A DNA stretch of 64,000 bases from Stenotrophomonas aracearum. Its GTDB lineage: Bacteria; Pseudomonadota; Gammaproteobacteria; Xanthomonadales; Xanthomonadaceae. Both the position numbers and the translations under genes were made by a program. Below, one piece after another: positions 17,692 through 29,000 of this stretch (its first letter is position 1; the number at the start of each line of letters is the position of its first letter). The DNA is taken from assembly GCF_031834615.1 (NCBI RefSeq), contig NZ_CP115543.1:124001-188000 (forward strand). Direction: 5' to 3'. The notes under the pieces are model-generated. The model did not search any database. It was not told where the DNA came from and worked only from the letters and a program-made list of their open reading frames with translations.

Positions 17692-20354
17692 TGAAGCCGA
17701 TGCCGAACCAGAATCCCCTGCCTTTCCCCGGCGAAGAGCCGCCCAAGACGCCTGACGCCCCGTCCGCGTCGCCCGACACCGCGCCTGCGTCCGCAGCCGC
17801 CACCGACCCGGCCGCGATCGTGCCGAGCCCGGTGGGCGCCGTGGCCCGCGCCCCGTCCGGACGCCGCCCGTGGTGGGCGCGCCTGCTCGGCCGGCTGGTC
17901 GAACCGTGGCTCTCGCTCAAGATCGAACCCGAACACCCCGGCCAGTACGACGACGGCCGCCCGGTGGTCTATGTGCTGGAAGACTATGGTCTTTCCAATG
18001 CGCTGATCCTGGACAAGGCCTGCCGTGAAGCCGGCCTGCCCTCGCCGCTGGTGCCCATTGCCGGCGACCCGACCGGGCGCAGGCGCGCCTATCTGGCGCT
18101 GTCGCGTCGGAGCAGCAGCAATTCGCTGATTCCCGAGCAGCGTGGCGCCAAGACCCATTCCGATTCGCTCGCCAAGGTCCTGCAGGCGCACCGCGCGCGC
18201 GGCGAGCTGGACGTGAACCTGGTGCCGGTGTCGATCTTCGTCGGCCGCGCCCCGGACAAGCAGAGCGGCTGGTTCGCGGTGCTGTTCTCGGAAAACTGGG
18301 CGCTGGTGGGCCGCTTCCGCCGCCTGCTGGCGGTGCTGCTCAACGGCCGCAGCACCATCGTGCGGTTCGCCCCGCCGATCTCCCTGCGTGCCACCGTGGA
18401 CGAGGGGCTGGACCCCGAGCGCACCGTGCGCAAGCTGCAGCGCGTGCTGCGCACCCACTTCCGCCGCATTCGCGAATCGGTGATCGGGCCGGACCTGTCC
18501 ACCCGCCGCCTGCTGGTGGACAAGGTGCTGGAAGCGGACACCGTGCGCGAGGCGATCGCCTCGCAGGCAAAGCGCGACAACACCAAGCCGGCCGACGCCT
18601 GGAAGAAGGCGCACGCCTACGCTTGGGAAATCGCCGCCGACTACTCCAGCCCGGTGGTGCGTTCGGCCAGCTTCATGCTCAGCCATGTCTGGAACCGCAT
18701 CTACGCCGGCGTGCTGGTCCACCATCTGGACAAGTTCAAGGCCGCCGCGCCGGGCCATGAAGTGGTGTACGTGCCCAGCCACCGCAGCCACATGGACTAC
18801 CTGCTGCTGTCCTACCTGTTGTACGACCGTGGCATCGTGCCGCCGCACATCGTGGCCGGCATCAACCTCAACCTGCCGGTGGTGGGCACGCTGCTGCGCA
18901 AGGGCGGCGCGTTCTTCATCCGTCGCTCGATCCGCGGCAACGCGCTGTATTCGGCGGTGTTGAGCGAGTACGTGGCGCAGCTGGTGGCCGGTGGCTATTC
19001 GATCGAGTACTTCGTCGAAGGCGGGCGTTCGCGTACCGGGCGCCTGCTGCAGCCCAAGGGCGGCATGATTTCGATGACGCTGCGCGCGTTCCTGCGCCAG
19101 CCGCGCAAGCCGGTGCTGTTCCAGCCGGTGTACATCGGCTATGAAAAGCTGATGGAAGGCGGCAGCTACCTGGACGAACTGTCCGGCCGGCCGAAGGAAA
19201 AGGAATCGATCTGGCAGCTGCTGTGGTCCATTCCCAAGGTGCTCAAGCAGAACTACGGCCAGGTGGTGGTGAACTTCGGCGAGCCGATCGCGCTCAACGA
19301 CGTGCTGGCCCGCCAGGCGCCGGACTGGGACGGCGCGCCGGTGGCCGAGGACGAGAAGCCGGCCTGGTTGTCGGGTACGGTGGACCACCTGGCCGAACGC
19401 ATCCAGGTGCACATCAACGGCGCGGCCGACGTCAACCCGATCAACCTGCTGGCGCTGGCGTTGCTGTCCACGCCCAAGCACGCGATGGGCGAGGCCGACC
19501 TGATCGCGCAGATCGAGCTGTGCAAGACCCTGCTGGTGGAGATGCCGTATTCGGACCGGGTCACGGTGACGCCGCATTCGCCGGAGCGGATCATCGCGCA
19601 CGCCGAGGAGATCAACGTCCTCACCCGCATCAAGCATCCGCTGGGTGACGTGCTCAGCGTGAGCGGCGATACCGCGGTGCTGCTGAGCTACTTCCGCAAC
19701 AACGTGATCCACCTGTTCACCGCGTCGTCGTGGGTGGCATGCTGCTTCCAGAACAACCGCCGCATGAGCCGCACCGGGCTGGTGCAGCTGGGTCGCACCG
19801 TGTACCCGTTCCTGCAGGCCGAGCTGTTCCTGCCGTGGACCGAAGACCAGTTCGCCCAGCGCATCGAGCAGACCATCGCGGTGTTCGTGCGCGAGGGGCT
19901 GCTGCAGAACGTCAACGACGACGACGGTGGCATCCTGGCGCGCAACACCGGGCAGACCGACGAGGTGTTCCGCCTGCGTGCGATCGGCCATTCGCTGCAG
20001 CAGGCGTTCGAGCGCTACTACATCGCCATTTCGGTGCTGGTCAAGAACGGCCCGGGCACGCTGGGTGCGGCCGAGCTGGAAAGCCTGTGCCAGCAGGCAG
20101 CGCAGCGCCTGAGCCTGCTGTACGCACCGGCCGCGCCGGAGTTCTTCGACCGCACCCTGTTCCGGGGCTTCATCCAGAAGCTGCGCGAGCTGCGCCTGGT
20201 GTGGCCGGACGAGAACAGCAAGCTGCTGTTCGACGAGCGTTTGGACGCCTGGGCCAAGGATGCCAAGTTCATCCTGGGCCGCGAGTTGCGTCACACGATC
20301 GAACGGGTCAGCCCGGAAGCGGCCAAGCCGGAAGAGCCGGTCGCGGTGGATTGA
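17691..20354 (+). CDS. plsB: Glycerol-3-phosphate 1-O-acyltransferase
   Basis: This 887-residue membrane enzyme acylates glycerol-3-phosphate in the first step of phospholipid synthesis. The H-x4-D motif is HRSHMDYLL near residue 365, and the glycerol-phosphate motifs FFIRRS and YFVEGGRSRTGR follow. The long N-terminal region and C-terminal half match the PlsB type. Its stop TGA lies directly against the stop of the convergent ydcH-like gene, and the joined bases read TGATCA. Confidence 0.95.
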   Translation: MKPMPNQNPLPFPGEEPPKTPDAPSASPDTAPASAAATDPAAIVPSPVGAVARAPSGRRPWWARLLGRLVEPWLSLKIEPEHPGQYDDGRPVVYVLEDYGLSNALILDKACREAGLPSPLVPIAGDPTGRRRAYLALSRRSSSNSLIPEQRGAKTHSDSLAKVLQAHRARGELDVNLVPVSIFVGRAPDKQSGWFAVLFSENWALVGRFRRLLAVLLNGRSTIVRFAPPISLRATVDEGLDPERTVRKLQRVLRTHFRRIRESVIGPDLSTRRLLVDKVLEADTVREAIASQAKRDNTKPADAWKKAHAYAWEIAADYSSPVVRSASFMLSHVWNRIYAGVLVHHLDKFKAAAPGHEVVYVPSHRSHMDYLLLSYLLYDRGIVPPHIVAGINLNLPVVGTLLRKGGAFFIRRSIRGNALYSAVLSEYVAQLVAGGYSIEYFVEGGRSRTGRLLQPKGGMISMTLRAFLRQPRKPVLFQPVYIGYEKLMEGGSYLDELSGRPKEKESIWQLLWSIPKVLKQNYGQVVVNFGEPIALNDVLARQAPDWDGAPVAEDEKPAWLSGTVDHLAERIQVHINGAADVNPINLLALALLSTPKHAMGEADLIAQIELCKTLLVEMPYSDRVTVTPHSPERIIAHAEEINVLTRIKHPLGDVLSVSGDTAVLLSYFRNNVIHLFTASSWVACCFQNNRRMSRTGLVQLGRTVYPFLQAELFLPWTEDQFAQRIEQTIAVFVREGLLQNVNDDDGGILARNTGQTDEVFRLRAIGHSLQQAFERYYIAISVLVKNGPGTLGAAELESLCQQAAQRLSLLYAPAAPEFFDRTLFRGFIQKLRELRLVWPDENSKLLFDERLDAWAKDAKFILGRELRHTIERVSPEAAKPEEPVAVD

Positions 20355-20558
20355 TCAGGCTGGCTCGTCCGGAATCTGCATGTCCTCCAGCTTGGCAATG
20401 CAGTCCTTGAGCTGGAGCTTGCGCCGTTTCAGGCGCTTGGCTTCCAGCTCATCCTCGCCATTGGCGGCCATGCGTTCGATCTCCGTATCCAGCTCACGGT
20501 GCTCCCTGCGGAGAACCTGCAGACGTTCGGCGATCTGTTCGGGCGTATAGGTATCCAC
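20355..20558 (-). CDS. YdcH family small protein (DUF465)
   Basis: The 67-residue helical protein has the DUF465 core: LRREHRELDTEIERMA, then EAKRLKRRKLQLKDCIAKLE. The function is unknown. The start is the GTG at 20556-20558, with GGAGG only two bases upstream, which is unusually tight; no other in-frame start gives a full domain. Confidence 0.85.
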   Translation of the reverse strand: MDTYTPEQIAERLQVLRREHRELDTEIERMAANGEDELEAKRLKRRKLQLKDCIAKLEDMQIPDEPA

Positions 20559-20642
20559 AGCCTCCGAGCATACACACTGCGCGTGACCGGCGGGGGTGAA
20601 CGCAGTCACTTCCCGGTCCCGGCCGCCGACCTGCCGAGCCGG

Positions 20643-20648
20643 TAGAAT
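20643..20648 (+). promoter_or_regulatory. -10 element placing ttcA on a leaderless transcript
   Basis: TAGAAT ends six bases before the ttcA ATG, so transcription would begin at or next to the start codon. No ribosome binding site is seen between them. Confidence 0.4.
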
Positions 20649-20654
20649 GGCCGG

Positions 20655-21485
20655 ATGCCTTCGGTCCTGCCCCTGCTCGATCCCACCCCGCGCGCGCCAC
20701 GCGCGGACGCGGCCGCGCAGGACAAGCTGGCGCGCCGGCTGCGCCGCCAGGTCGGCCAGGCGATCGCCGACTTCGGCATGATCGAGGACGGCGACCGCAT
20801 CATGGTCTGCCTGTCCGGCGGCAAGGACAGCTACACCTTGCTGGACATGCTGCTGCAGCTGCAGAAGAAGGCCCCGGTCGCCTTCGAACTGGTCGCGGTG
20901 AACCTGGACCAGAAGCAGCCCGGGTTCCCCGAACACGTGCTGCCGGAGTACCTGGCCTCGATCGGCGTGGCGTACCAGATCATCGAGCAGGACACCTATT
21001 CGGTGGTCAGCCGGGTGATCCCGGAGGGCCGCACGATGTGTTCGCTGTGCTCGCGGCTGCGCCCGGGCGCACTGTACCGGCACGCCGCCGAAAACGGCTT
21101 CAGCAAGATCGCGCTGGGCCACCACCGCGACGACAGCGTGGCCACCTTCTTCCTCAACCTGTTCCACCACGCCAAGCTCTCGGCCATGCCGCCCAAGCTG
21201 CGCAGCGATGATGGCCAGCACGTGGTGATCCGTCCGCTGGCCTACGTCAGTGAACGCGATATCAAGGACTACGCGCAGGCGCGCCAGTTCCCGATCATTC
21301 CGTGCACGCTGTGCGGCAGCCAGGACAACCTGCAGCGCCGCCAGGTGGCGCAGATGCTGCAGCAGTGGGAAGACCAGCACCCCGGGCGGATCGACCAGAT
21401 CGCGCGCGCGCTGGGCAACATCCATCCTTCGCAGCTGGCCGACCCGACGCTGTTCGATTTCATGGCGCTGGGCCGCACCCCCTGA
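20655..21485 (+). CDS. ttcA: tRNA 2-thiocytidine(32) synthetase
   Basis: TtcA (276 residues) puts sulfur on cytidine 32 of certain tRNAs using ATP and a [4Fe-4S] cluster. The PP-loop motif is [12 protein letters not shown]. The cysteine pairs CSLCSRL and CTLCGSQ are the cluster and catalytic residues. The length is typical. Its promoter appears to give a leaderless message. Confidence 0.95.
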   Translation: MPSVLPLLDPTPRAPRADAAAQDKLARRLRRQVGQAIADFGMIEDGDRIMVCLSGGKDSYTLLDMLLQLQKKAPVAFELVAVNLDQKQPGFPEHVLPEYLASIGVAYQIIEQDTYSVVSRVIPEGRTMCSLCSRLRPGALYRHAAENGFSKIALGHHRDDSVATFFLNLFHHAKLSAMPPKLRSDDGQHVVIRPLAYVSERDIKDYAQARQFPIIPCTLCGSQDNLQRRQVAQMLQQWEDQHPGRIDQIARALGNIHPSQLADPTLFDFMALGRTP

Positions 21486-21519
21486 CCTTTTCTTTTCACG
21501 CCCTTTATTCCGGAATTCC

Positions 21520-22425
21520 ATGTTCTTTCGCAACCTGACCCTGTTCCGCTTCCCCACCGCCACCGATTTTTCCGAAGTCGACACCCTGCTGCCGCAGGTG
21601 CTGCTCAAGCCGGTAGGCCCGCTGGAAATGAGTTCGCGCGGTTTCATTTCCCCGTTCGGCCGTGAAGAAAAGGCCGTGTTCTCGCACCGCGTCGGCGACG
21701 CGCTGTGGCTGACCGTGGGCGGTGAGGACAAGATCCTGCCGGGCGCGGTGGTCAACGACCTGCTGGCGCGCAAGCTGGAAGAGATCGAAGAAAAGGAAGG
21801 GCGCAAGCCGGGCGGCCGCGAGCGCAAGCGCATGAAGGACGACCTGCTGCACGAACTGATGCCGCGCGCCTTCGTGAAGAGCTCGCGCACCGACGCGCTG
21901 GTCGACCTGACCCATGGCTTCGTGGCGGTGGACTGCTCGAGCAGCAAGAAGGGCGAAAACATGATGTCCGACATCCGGGGCCTGCTCGGCAGCTTCCCGG
22001 CCATGCCGCTGAACGCCGAAGTGGCGCCGCGCTCGATCCTCACCGGCTGGATCGCCGGCGAACCGCTGCCGACCGGGCTGAGCCTGGGCGAAGAGTGCGA
22101 GATGAAGGACCCGGCCGAGGGTGGCGCGGTGGTCAAGTGCCAGCACCAGGAGCTGCGCTGCGACGAGATCGACAAGCACCTGGACGCCGGCAAGCAGGTC
22201 ACCAAGCTGGCCCTGGTGTTCGAAGACAACCTGTCCTTCGTGCTGGGCGATGACCTGATCGTACGCAAGCTGAAGTTCCTGGACGGCGCCCTGGACCAGC
22301 TCGAGCATGCCGACGAAGACGGCCGCCGCGCCGAACTGGACGCCCGCTTCGCGCTGCAGAGCGGCGAAGTGCGCCGCCTGTTCCTGCTGCTGGAAGAGGC
22401 GTTCAAGCTCAGCAAGGCGGATTGA
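21520..22425 (+). CDS. rdgC: Recombination-associated protein RdgC
   Basis: RdgC (301 residues) forms a ring around double-stranded DNA and restrains RecA. It begins with the usual MFFRNLTLFRF, includes SSRGFISPFG and the helix-rich centre EGRKPGGRERKRMKDDLL, and ends with RRLFLLLEEAFKLSKA. It lies 34 bases after ttcA on the same strand. Confidence 0.95.
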   Translation: MFFRNLTLFRFPTATDFSEVDTLLPQVLLKPVGPLEMSSRGFISPFGREEKAVFSHRVGDALWLTVGGEDKILPGAVVNDLLARKLEEIEEKEGRKPGGRERKRMKDDLLHELMPRAFVKSSRTDALVDLTHGFVAVDCSSSKKGENMMSDIRGLLGSFPAMPLNAEVAPRSILTGWIAGEPLPTGLSLGEECEMKDPAEGGAVVKCQHQELRCDEIDKHLDAGKQVTKLALVFEDNLSFVLGDDLIVRKLKFLDGALDQLEHADEDGRRAELDARFALQSGEVRRLFLLLEEAFKLSKAD

Positions 22426-22450
22426 CCGGCGACCGGCGCCACACGTGGCG

Positions 22451-22476
22451 CACGCATGACGCCCACGCATGACGCC
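22451..22476 (+). repeat. Tandem duplication of 13 bases
   Basis: CACGCATGACGCC is present twice in a row without change, directly before the GTAG header at 22477. Confidence 0.85.
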
Positions 22477-22537
22477 GTAGAGCGGGGCTCTGCCCCGCTG
22501 CCAGCGATCCGGACAGCGGGGCAGAGCCCCGCTCTAC
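22477..22537. repeat. Facing pair of SMAG-type palindromes
   Basis: Two copies in opposite directions: GTAG at 22477-22480 and CTAC at 22534-22537. Each has an AGCGGGGC / GCCCCGCT stem, and the two together can form one long stem of about 22 pairs around a 17-base centre. They lie between rdgC and the YgjP-type gene. Confidence 0.85.
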
Positions 22538-22568
22538 CTCGCAGTCAGGTCCGCGCCGCTGCGGGCGC

Positions 22569-22574
22569 TATGCT
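22569..22574 (+). promoter_or_regulatory. -10 element of the YgjP-type gene, probably leaderless
   Basis: TATGCT ends six bases before the ATG at 22581, the same spacing as at ttcA. No -35 match or ribosome binding site is evident. Confidence 0.35.
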
Positions 22575-22580
22575 ATCCCC

Positions 22581-23363
22581 ATGCCTGGCTTCCTTCGCCG
22601 CCTGATCTCCCCGGCCGCCGCCCCGACCCTGCAGCGCGACACCGTGCGCCTGCGGCTGGAGGACGACGCCGAGATCGAGGTGCTGCGCGTGCGCGATCCG
22701 CGTGCGCGCCGGATCAAGCTGAGCGTGGACGAACGCGGCGTGCGCCTGACCCTGCCGCCGCGCGCCAGCCTGGTGATGGGCGAACGCTTCCTGCAGCAGC
22801 ATCGTGACTGGTTGTCCGCGCAGCTGCGCAACTACCAGTCGACCAACCTGCCGCCGCCGCTGGTGATCGGCGAACCCGGGCTGCTGCCGCTGCGCGGGGA
22901 GCTGTTGCCGCTGCGCTGGGAAACGGGTCGCTATGCGCACCTGGAACTCGATACGGACGGTGCCTGCATGCACCTGCCAGCGCGTGGCACCGAGGCCACG
23001 GTGCGCCGCACGCTGCGCGAATTCTACGAAGCGCAGACCCGCGCCGATGTCGGCCAGTGGCTGCCGCGTTACCTGCCCGCGCTGCCGCGTGCGCCGGCCC
23101 GGTTGCGCCTGAAGGTGATGTCGTCGCAGTGGGGCTCGCTGGCCCCGGACGGCAGCATGGCGCTGGACCTGGCGCTGGTGCTGGGCCGGCCTTCGGCGTT
23201 CGAGTACGTGCTGGTCCATGAGCTCTGCCATCTGATCCAGCCGAACCATTCGCCTGCGTTCTGGGCCGAGGTGGAGCAGCGGTTCCCGGCGTGGCGCGAG
23301 GAGCGGGATTACTTCCAGCGGGAAGGGCGCAGGCTCAAAGCCATGCTGAGGCAACTCCTGTAG
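22581..23363 (+). CDS. YgjP-type zinc metallopeptidase (DUF45)
   Basis: The 260-residue protein belongs to the YgjP/SprT-like group. The zinc motif is HELCHLIQPNHSPAFW, with the third ligand His in NHS. The N-terminal half has the typical RARRIKLSVDERGVRLTLP and the pre-motif WGSLAPDGSMALD. It is cytoplasmic by appearance, and the substrate is unknown. The stop TAG is part of the GTAG header of the following palindrome. Confidence 0.88.
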   Translation: MPGFLRRLISPAAAPTLQRDTVRLRLEDDAEIEVLRVRDPRARRIKLSVDERGVRLTLPPRASLVMGERFLQQHRDWLSAQLRNYQSTNLPPPLVIGEPGLLPLRGELLPLRWETGRYAHLELDTDGACMHLPARGTEATVRRTLREFYEAQTRADVGQWLPRYLPALPRAPARLRLKVMSSQWGSLAPDGSMALDLALVLGRPSAFEYVLVHELCHLIQPNHSPAFWAEVEQRFPAWREERDYFQREGRRLKAMLRQLL

Positions 23364-23382
23364 AGCCACGCCCTGCGTGGCT
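23360..23382 (+). repeat. SMAG-type palindrome whose GTAG holds a stop codon
   Basis: GTAG at 23360-23363 is followed by AGCCACG and CGTGGCT arms. TAG at 23361-23363 terminates the YgjP-type gene. It lies in a convergent junction with the methylglyoxal synthase gene. Confidence 0.85.
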
Positions 23383-23480
23383 GGCCGGCGCCGCGGTATG
23401 TCGGCGCCCGCCGCTCATGCGGCGCGGGCAGGGGGTGCACGGCTTTGCCAGCCCAGACCGTGAGGATGGACCTGTCGCGG

Positions 23481-24350
23481 TCAGCGCACGCGCAGTGCGG
23501 CCGCCTGCGCCCAGCGCGCCGCAACCCGCGGTGCCGTGATGCACACGGCCTGGTCGGTCACGGTTGTCACTGCGCGCTCGAGCAGTTGGATGTCGGCCTC
23601 GTGCTGGCGCGCCACATGCGGGTCTTCAAAGAAGATCGCGCGCTGGCAGCGGCCTTCCAGCACCTGGTCGGCAATCTGCGCATCGCCGCCCATCGGGCCG
23701 CTCTGGTAGCGGGCCACCCATTCCTGGTCGCTGGGCCAGCCGCGGCTCCAGGCCAGCTCGTTGAGGCGCTGGCCGGTGGTGCCGGTGCCGACCCGGCTGC
23801 GGAAGCGCGACAACACCTCGAAATGCTCGTCGGCGAAGGCCAGCATGGCCGGCTTCATCGCGTCGTGCGCGATCAGGGCCAGGGTGTGTTGCCCGAACGC
23901 ATGCAGGTCGTCGGCACCGGGGTCCGGTGCCAGTCCGGCGTGCAGGCGTTCCACCTCGATCCAGTCGCGCGCGGTGGCCACGGTGGAGATGAAGGGCTTG
24001 CCGTGGATCACGCACTGGCGCTTGAGCGCGGTGGCTTCCGGGAACACCGAGGAGGGATCGACCGGGTCCATCAGGTAGATCGCCCCGTCCAGGGTGCGTT
24101 CCGGGGTGCCCATGCCGACGACCTCGGCCACCAGCTTCATCAGACCGCCCTCGCGGCCGTTCGGATAGCGGCGCAGCGCCTCCAGGTCCTTGAGGAAGCC
24201 GAAGCGCTGGATCGCGTCGAAGGTGCGGCCCACCGCATGCAGTTCCACCCCCAGCTCGCGCAGGCCGGCCTCGCAGGGGCCGAGCCAGCGGAACAGTGCC
24301 GCGTGCCTGTCGTGGTGATGCAGCCGGTTGGCGGCCAGGCCGATGCGCAT
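23481..24350 (-). CDS. mgsA: Two-domain methylglyoxal synthase
   Basis: The enzyme turns dihydroxyacetone phosphate into methylglyoxal. The C-terminal half (about residues 155-289) matches E. coli MgsA, including IAHDAMK (His162), TGTTG (189-193), SGPMGGD (Asp223), FFEDP (Asp243), His250 and Asp253. The N-terminal half is also MGS-like: LMDP (92-95) followed by KPFISTVATA lines up with the FWDP...VATNVATA part of MgsA, but GREGGL has Leu where the catalytic Asp should be. The protein thus looks like a tandem duplication with one dead copy, about twice the usual length. AAGGA precedes the ATG, and TAGAAT at 24380-24385 (minus) may be the -10 element. Confidence 0.85.
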   Translation of the reverse strand: MRIGLAANRLHHHDRHAALFRWLGPCEAGLRELGVELHAVGRTFDAIQRFGFLKDLEALRRYPNGREGGLMKLVAEVVGMGTPERTLDGAIYLMDPVDPSSVFPEATALKRQCVIHGKPFISTVATARDWIEVERLHAGLAPDPGADDLHAFGQHTLALIAHDAMKPAMLAFADEHFEVLSRFRSRVGTGTTGQRLNELAWSRGWPSDQEWVARYQSGPMGGDAQIADQVLEGRCQRAIFFEDPHVARQHEADIQLLERAVTTVTDQAVCITAPRVAARWAQAAALRVR

Positions 24351-24425
24351 GGGAGTCCTTCAGCGGGGGGTGTTGCAACATTCTAGGGGGCGTTGGGTGT
24401 CTGGTTCGCGTCCGGCAGTCCGTAA

Positions 24426-24447
24426 GACACGCATGGCGTGTCGCTAC
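24426..24447 (-). repeat. SMAG-type palindrome upstream of mgsA
   Basis: The header CTAC is at 24444-24447 and the arms are GACACGC / GCGTGTC. It faces the copy at 24463-24484; both are between mgsA and gltD. Confidence 0.85.
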
Positions 24448-24462
24448 GCTGACGGGCACCAC

Positions 24463-24484
24463 GTAGAGACACGCCATGCGTGTC
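24463..24484 (+). repeat. SMAG-type palindrome downstream of gltD
   Basis: GTAGAGACACGCC starts the element and GCGTGTC closes it. It lies 23 bases past the gltD stop and probably marks the 3' end of the gltBD transcript. Confidence 0.85.
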
Positions 24485-24507
24485 CCAAGCGGTGCGTGGT
24501 ACCCCGA

Positions 24508-26028
<1,521 letters not shown>

Positions 26029-26032
<4 letters not shown>

Positions 26033-29000
26033 GCGGCGCGGCGCAGCGATTCGGTGAGCGATTCGATGCTGGCGGCCTTGGGTTTGACCAGCCAGAACTT
26101 GCCGACGTAGTCGCGGAACTCGTCGAGGATCTGCTGGGCCCAGATGCTGCCGGTGAGTTCGCGGTGGCGGCTGATCAGGGTGTGCAGGTGTTGGCGGTGG
26201 TTCTCGAAACCTTCGGCCGAAATGCGGTGGATGTCGATCAGCTCGTGGTTGTAGCGGTCCACGAAGTCCCGGTCGATATCCAGCACGTAGGCCAGGCCCC
26301 CGGTGAAACCGGCACCGAAGTTCAAGCCGACCTTGCCCAGCACCAGCACGATGCCGTCGGTCATGTACTCGCAGCAGTGGTCGCCGGCCCCTTCGATCAC
26401 CGCCAGCGCGCCGGAGTTGCGTACACCGAAGCGTTCGCCGGCACGGCCTGCGGCGAACAGCTCGCCGCCGGTGGCGCCGTACAGGCAGGTGTTGCCGATG
26501 ATCGCGGTGTTGCGCGCCTCGAAACGCGCACCGCGCGGCGGGCGTACCACCAGCCGACCGCCGGCCATGCCCTTGCCCACGTAGTCGTTGGCTTCGCCTT
26601 CCACTTCCAGCTGCAGGCCGCCGACGTTGAACGCGCCGAAGCTCTGCCCGGCCGTGCCACGGAAGCGCAGGGTCAACGGCGCATCGCTCATGCCCTGGTT
26701 GCCATGCGCGCGGGCGATGGCGCCGGACAGGCGGGTGCCGATGGAGCGGTCGGTGTTGTGGATCAGGAAACGGTGTTCGCCGCCGAGCTTGCCGGCAATG
26801 GCCGGGGCCAGCAGGCCGTCCATCTGCGTGGCCAGGCTGTCCGGCGACTCGTACAGGCGCTGCGCGGCGCAGTGGCTGCCGGCGTACTGCGCCGGGTTGA
26901 GCAGGCGCGACAGATCCACCTTGACGCCCGGGCGCGGCGCAACCTCCAGCTGCTGCAGCAGGTCGGTGCGACCGACGATCTCGTCCAGCGAGCGCACGCC
27001 CAGGTAGGACAGCCAGCCGCGCACTTCTTCGGCCAGCAGCCGGAAGAAGTTCTCCACGCGCTCGGGCAGGCCGGTGAAGTACTGCGCGCGCAGGCGCTCG
27101 TCCTGGGTGGCCACGCCGGTGGCGCAGTTGTTGAGGTGGCAGATGCGCAGGTACTTGCAGCCCAGCACGATCATCGGCGCAGTGCCGAAGCCGAAGCTGT
27201 CCGCGCCCAGCAGTGCCGCCTTGATCACGTCCAGGCCGGTCTTCAGGCCGCCGTCGGTCTGCAGCAGGGTGCGCCCGCGCAGGTCGTTGGCCACCAGCGC
27301 CTGGTGCGACTCGGCCACGCCCAGCTCCCACGGCACGCCCGCGTAGCGGATCGAGCTGACCGGGCTGGCACCGGTGCCGCCGTCATGGCCGGACACGGTG
27401 ATCAGGTCGGCGCCGGCCTTGACCACGCCGGCGGCAATGGTGCCGACGCCGGCATGCGAGACCAGCTTCACCGACACCAGCGCGTCCGGGTTGACCTGCT
27501 TGAGGTCGTAGATCAGCTGGGCCAGGTCTTCGATCGAATAGATGTCGTGGTGCGGCGGCGGCGAGATCAACCCGATGCCCGGCTTGGCGTAACGCAGCCG
27601 CGCGATCAGTTCATTGACCTTGTGCCCGGGCAGCTGCCCGCCTTCGCCGGGCTTGGCGCCCTGGGCGACCTTGATCTGCAGCACTTCGGCATTGACCAGG
27701 TATTCGGCGGTGACGCCGAAGCGGCCCGAGGCAACCTGCTTGATCTTGCTGCGCTTGTTCGTGCCATAGCGCACCGGGTCTTCGCCGCCTTCGCCGGAGT
27801 TGCTGCGCCCGCCGAGCTTGTTCATGGCGATGGCCAGCGCTTCGTGCGCTTCGGGCGAGAGCGCGCCCAGGCTGATCGCGGCGGTGTCGAAGCGGCGGAA
27901 CAGGTCTTCGGCCGGCGCCACTTCACTCAGCGGCGTCGGCGTGGGCGCGGCCTTGAGCTGCAGCAGGTCGCGCAGCGCCGACACCGGGCGACCGTGCACG
28001 GCCTCGCAGTAGCGCTGCCAGTCGGCGGCATCGCCACTGCGCGCGGCGCGCTGCAGGGTCATGACCACGTCCGGGTTGTACATGTGGTACTCGCCGCCGT
28101 GCACGTACTTGAGCACGCCGCCCACGTCCGGGCGCAGCAGGTCGTTCCAGGCGCGCACGGTGAGCTCGCGCGCTTCGTCGTCCAGGCGGGCGAAGCCCAC
28201 GCCGGCCACGCGCGATGGCGTTTCCGGGAAGCACAGGTCCACCACCTCATCGTCCAGGCCGACGATCTCGAACAGCTGCGCGCCGCGATAGCTCGCCACG
28301 GTGCAGATGCCCATCTTCGAGATGATCTTGGACAGGCCCTTGTAGATGCCCTTGCGGTAGCTGCGGCCGATCTGCGACTGCTCGCCGCCCTTCTTCAGCT
28401 GCAGGATGCCGCGCCGGCCGAGGTCGAACAGGGTCTGGTAGGCCAGGTACGGATAGACCGCGGTGGCACCGAAGCCCAGCAGGCAGGCCATGTGATGCGG
28501 GTCGCGCGCGGTGCCGGTTTCCAGGATCAGGTTCACCTCGCAGCGCAGGCCGGCGTTGGAGAGGTGGTGGTGCACCGCGCTGGTGGCCAGCAGCGCATGC
28601 ACCATCGGCCGGTCGGCCACCGGGTAGCGGTCGCTGAGCAGCAGCATGACGATGCCTTCGCGGGCGGCGGCCTCGGCTTCGGCGCAGATCCGCTCGATGC
28701 CGGCCTTGAGCCCTTCGTCGAGGCTGTAGGACAGGTCGATCAGGCGGTTGCGGTCCACGTACTGCGGCATCTTGATCAGCTGGCGCAGTTTGCGCTGGCT
28801 GAGCACCGGCGAGTTGAGGATGACGTGGTTCACCGTCTCGGCGCCGGCATGGAAGATGTTGGTCTCCTTGCCGAGCTGGGTGGTGAGCGACATCACGCAG
28901 TCTTCCCGCAGCGGGTCGATCGGCGGGTTGGTGACCTGCGCGAAGGCTTGGCGGAAGTAGTCGTAGAGCGGGCGGCTGTGCTGGCTGAGCACCGCCATCG

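Noticed and set aside
17523..20294. A 923-codon minus-strand frame across plsB
   Set aside because: Shadow of plsB with skewed composition.
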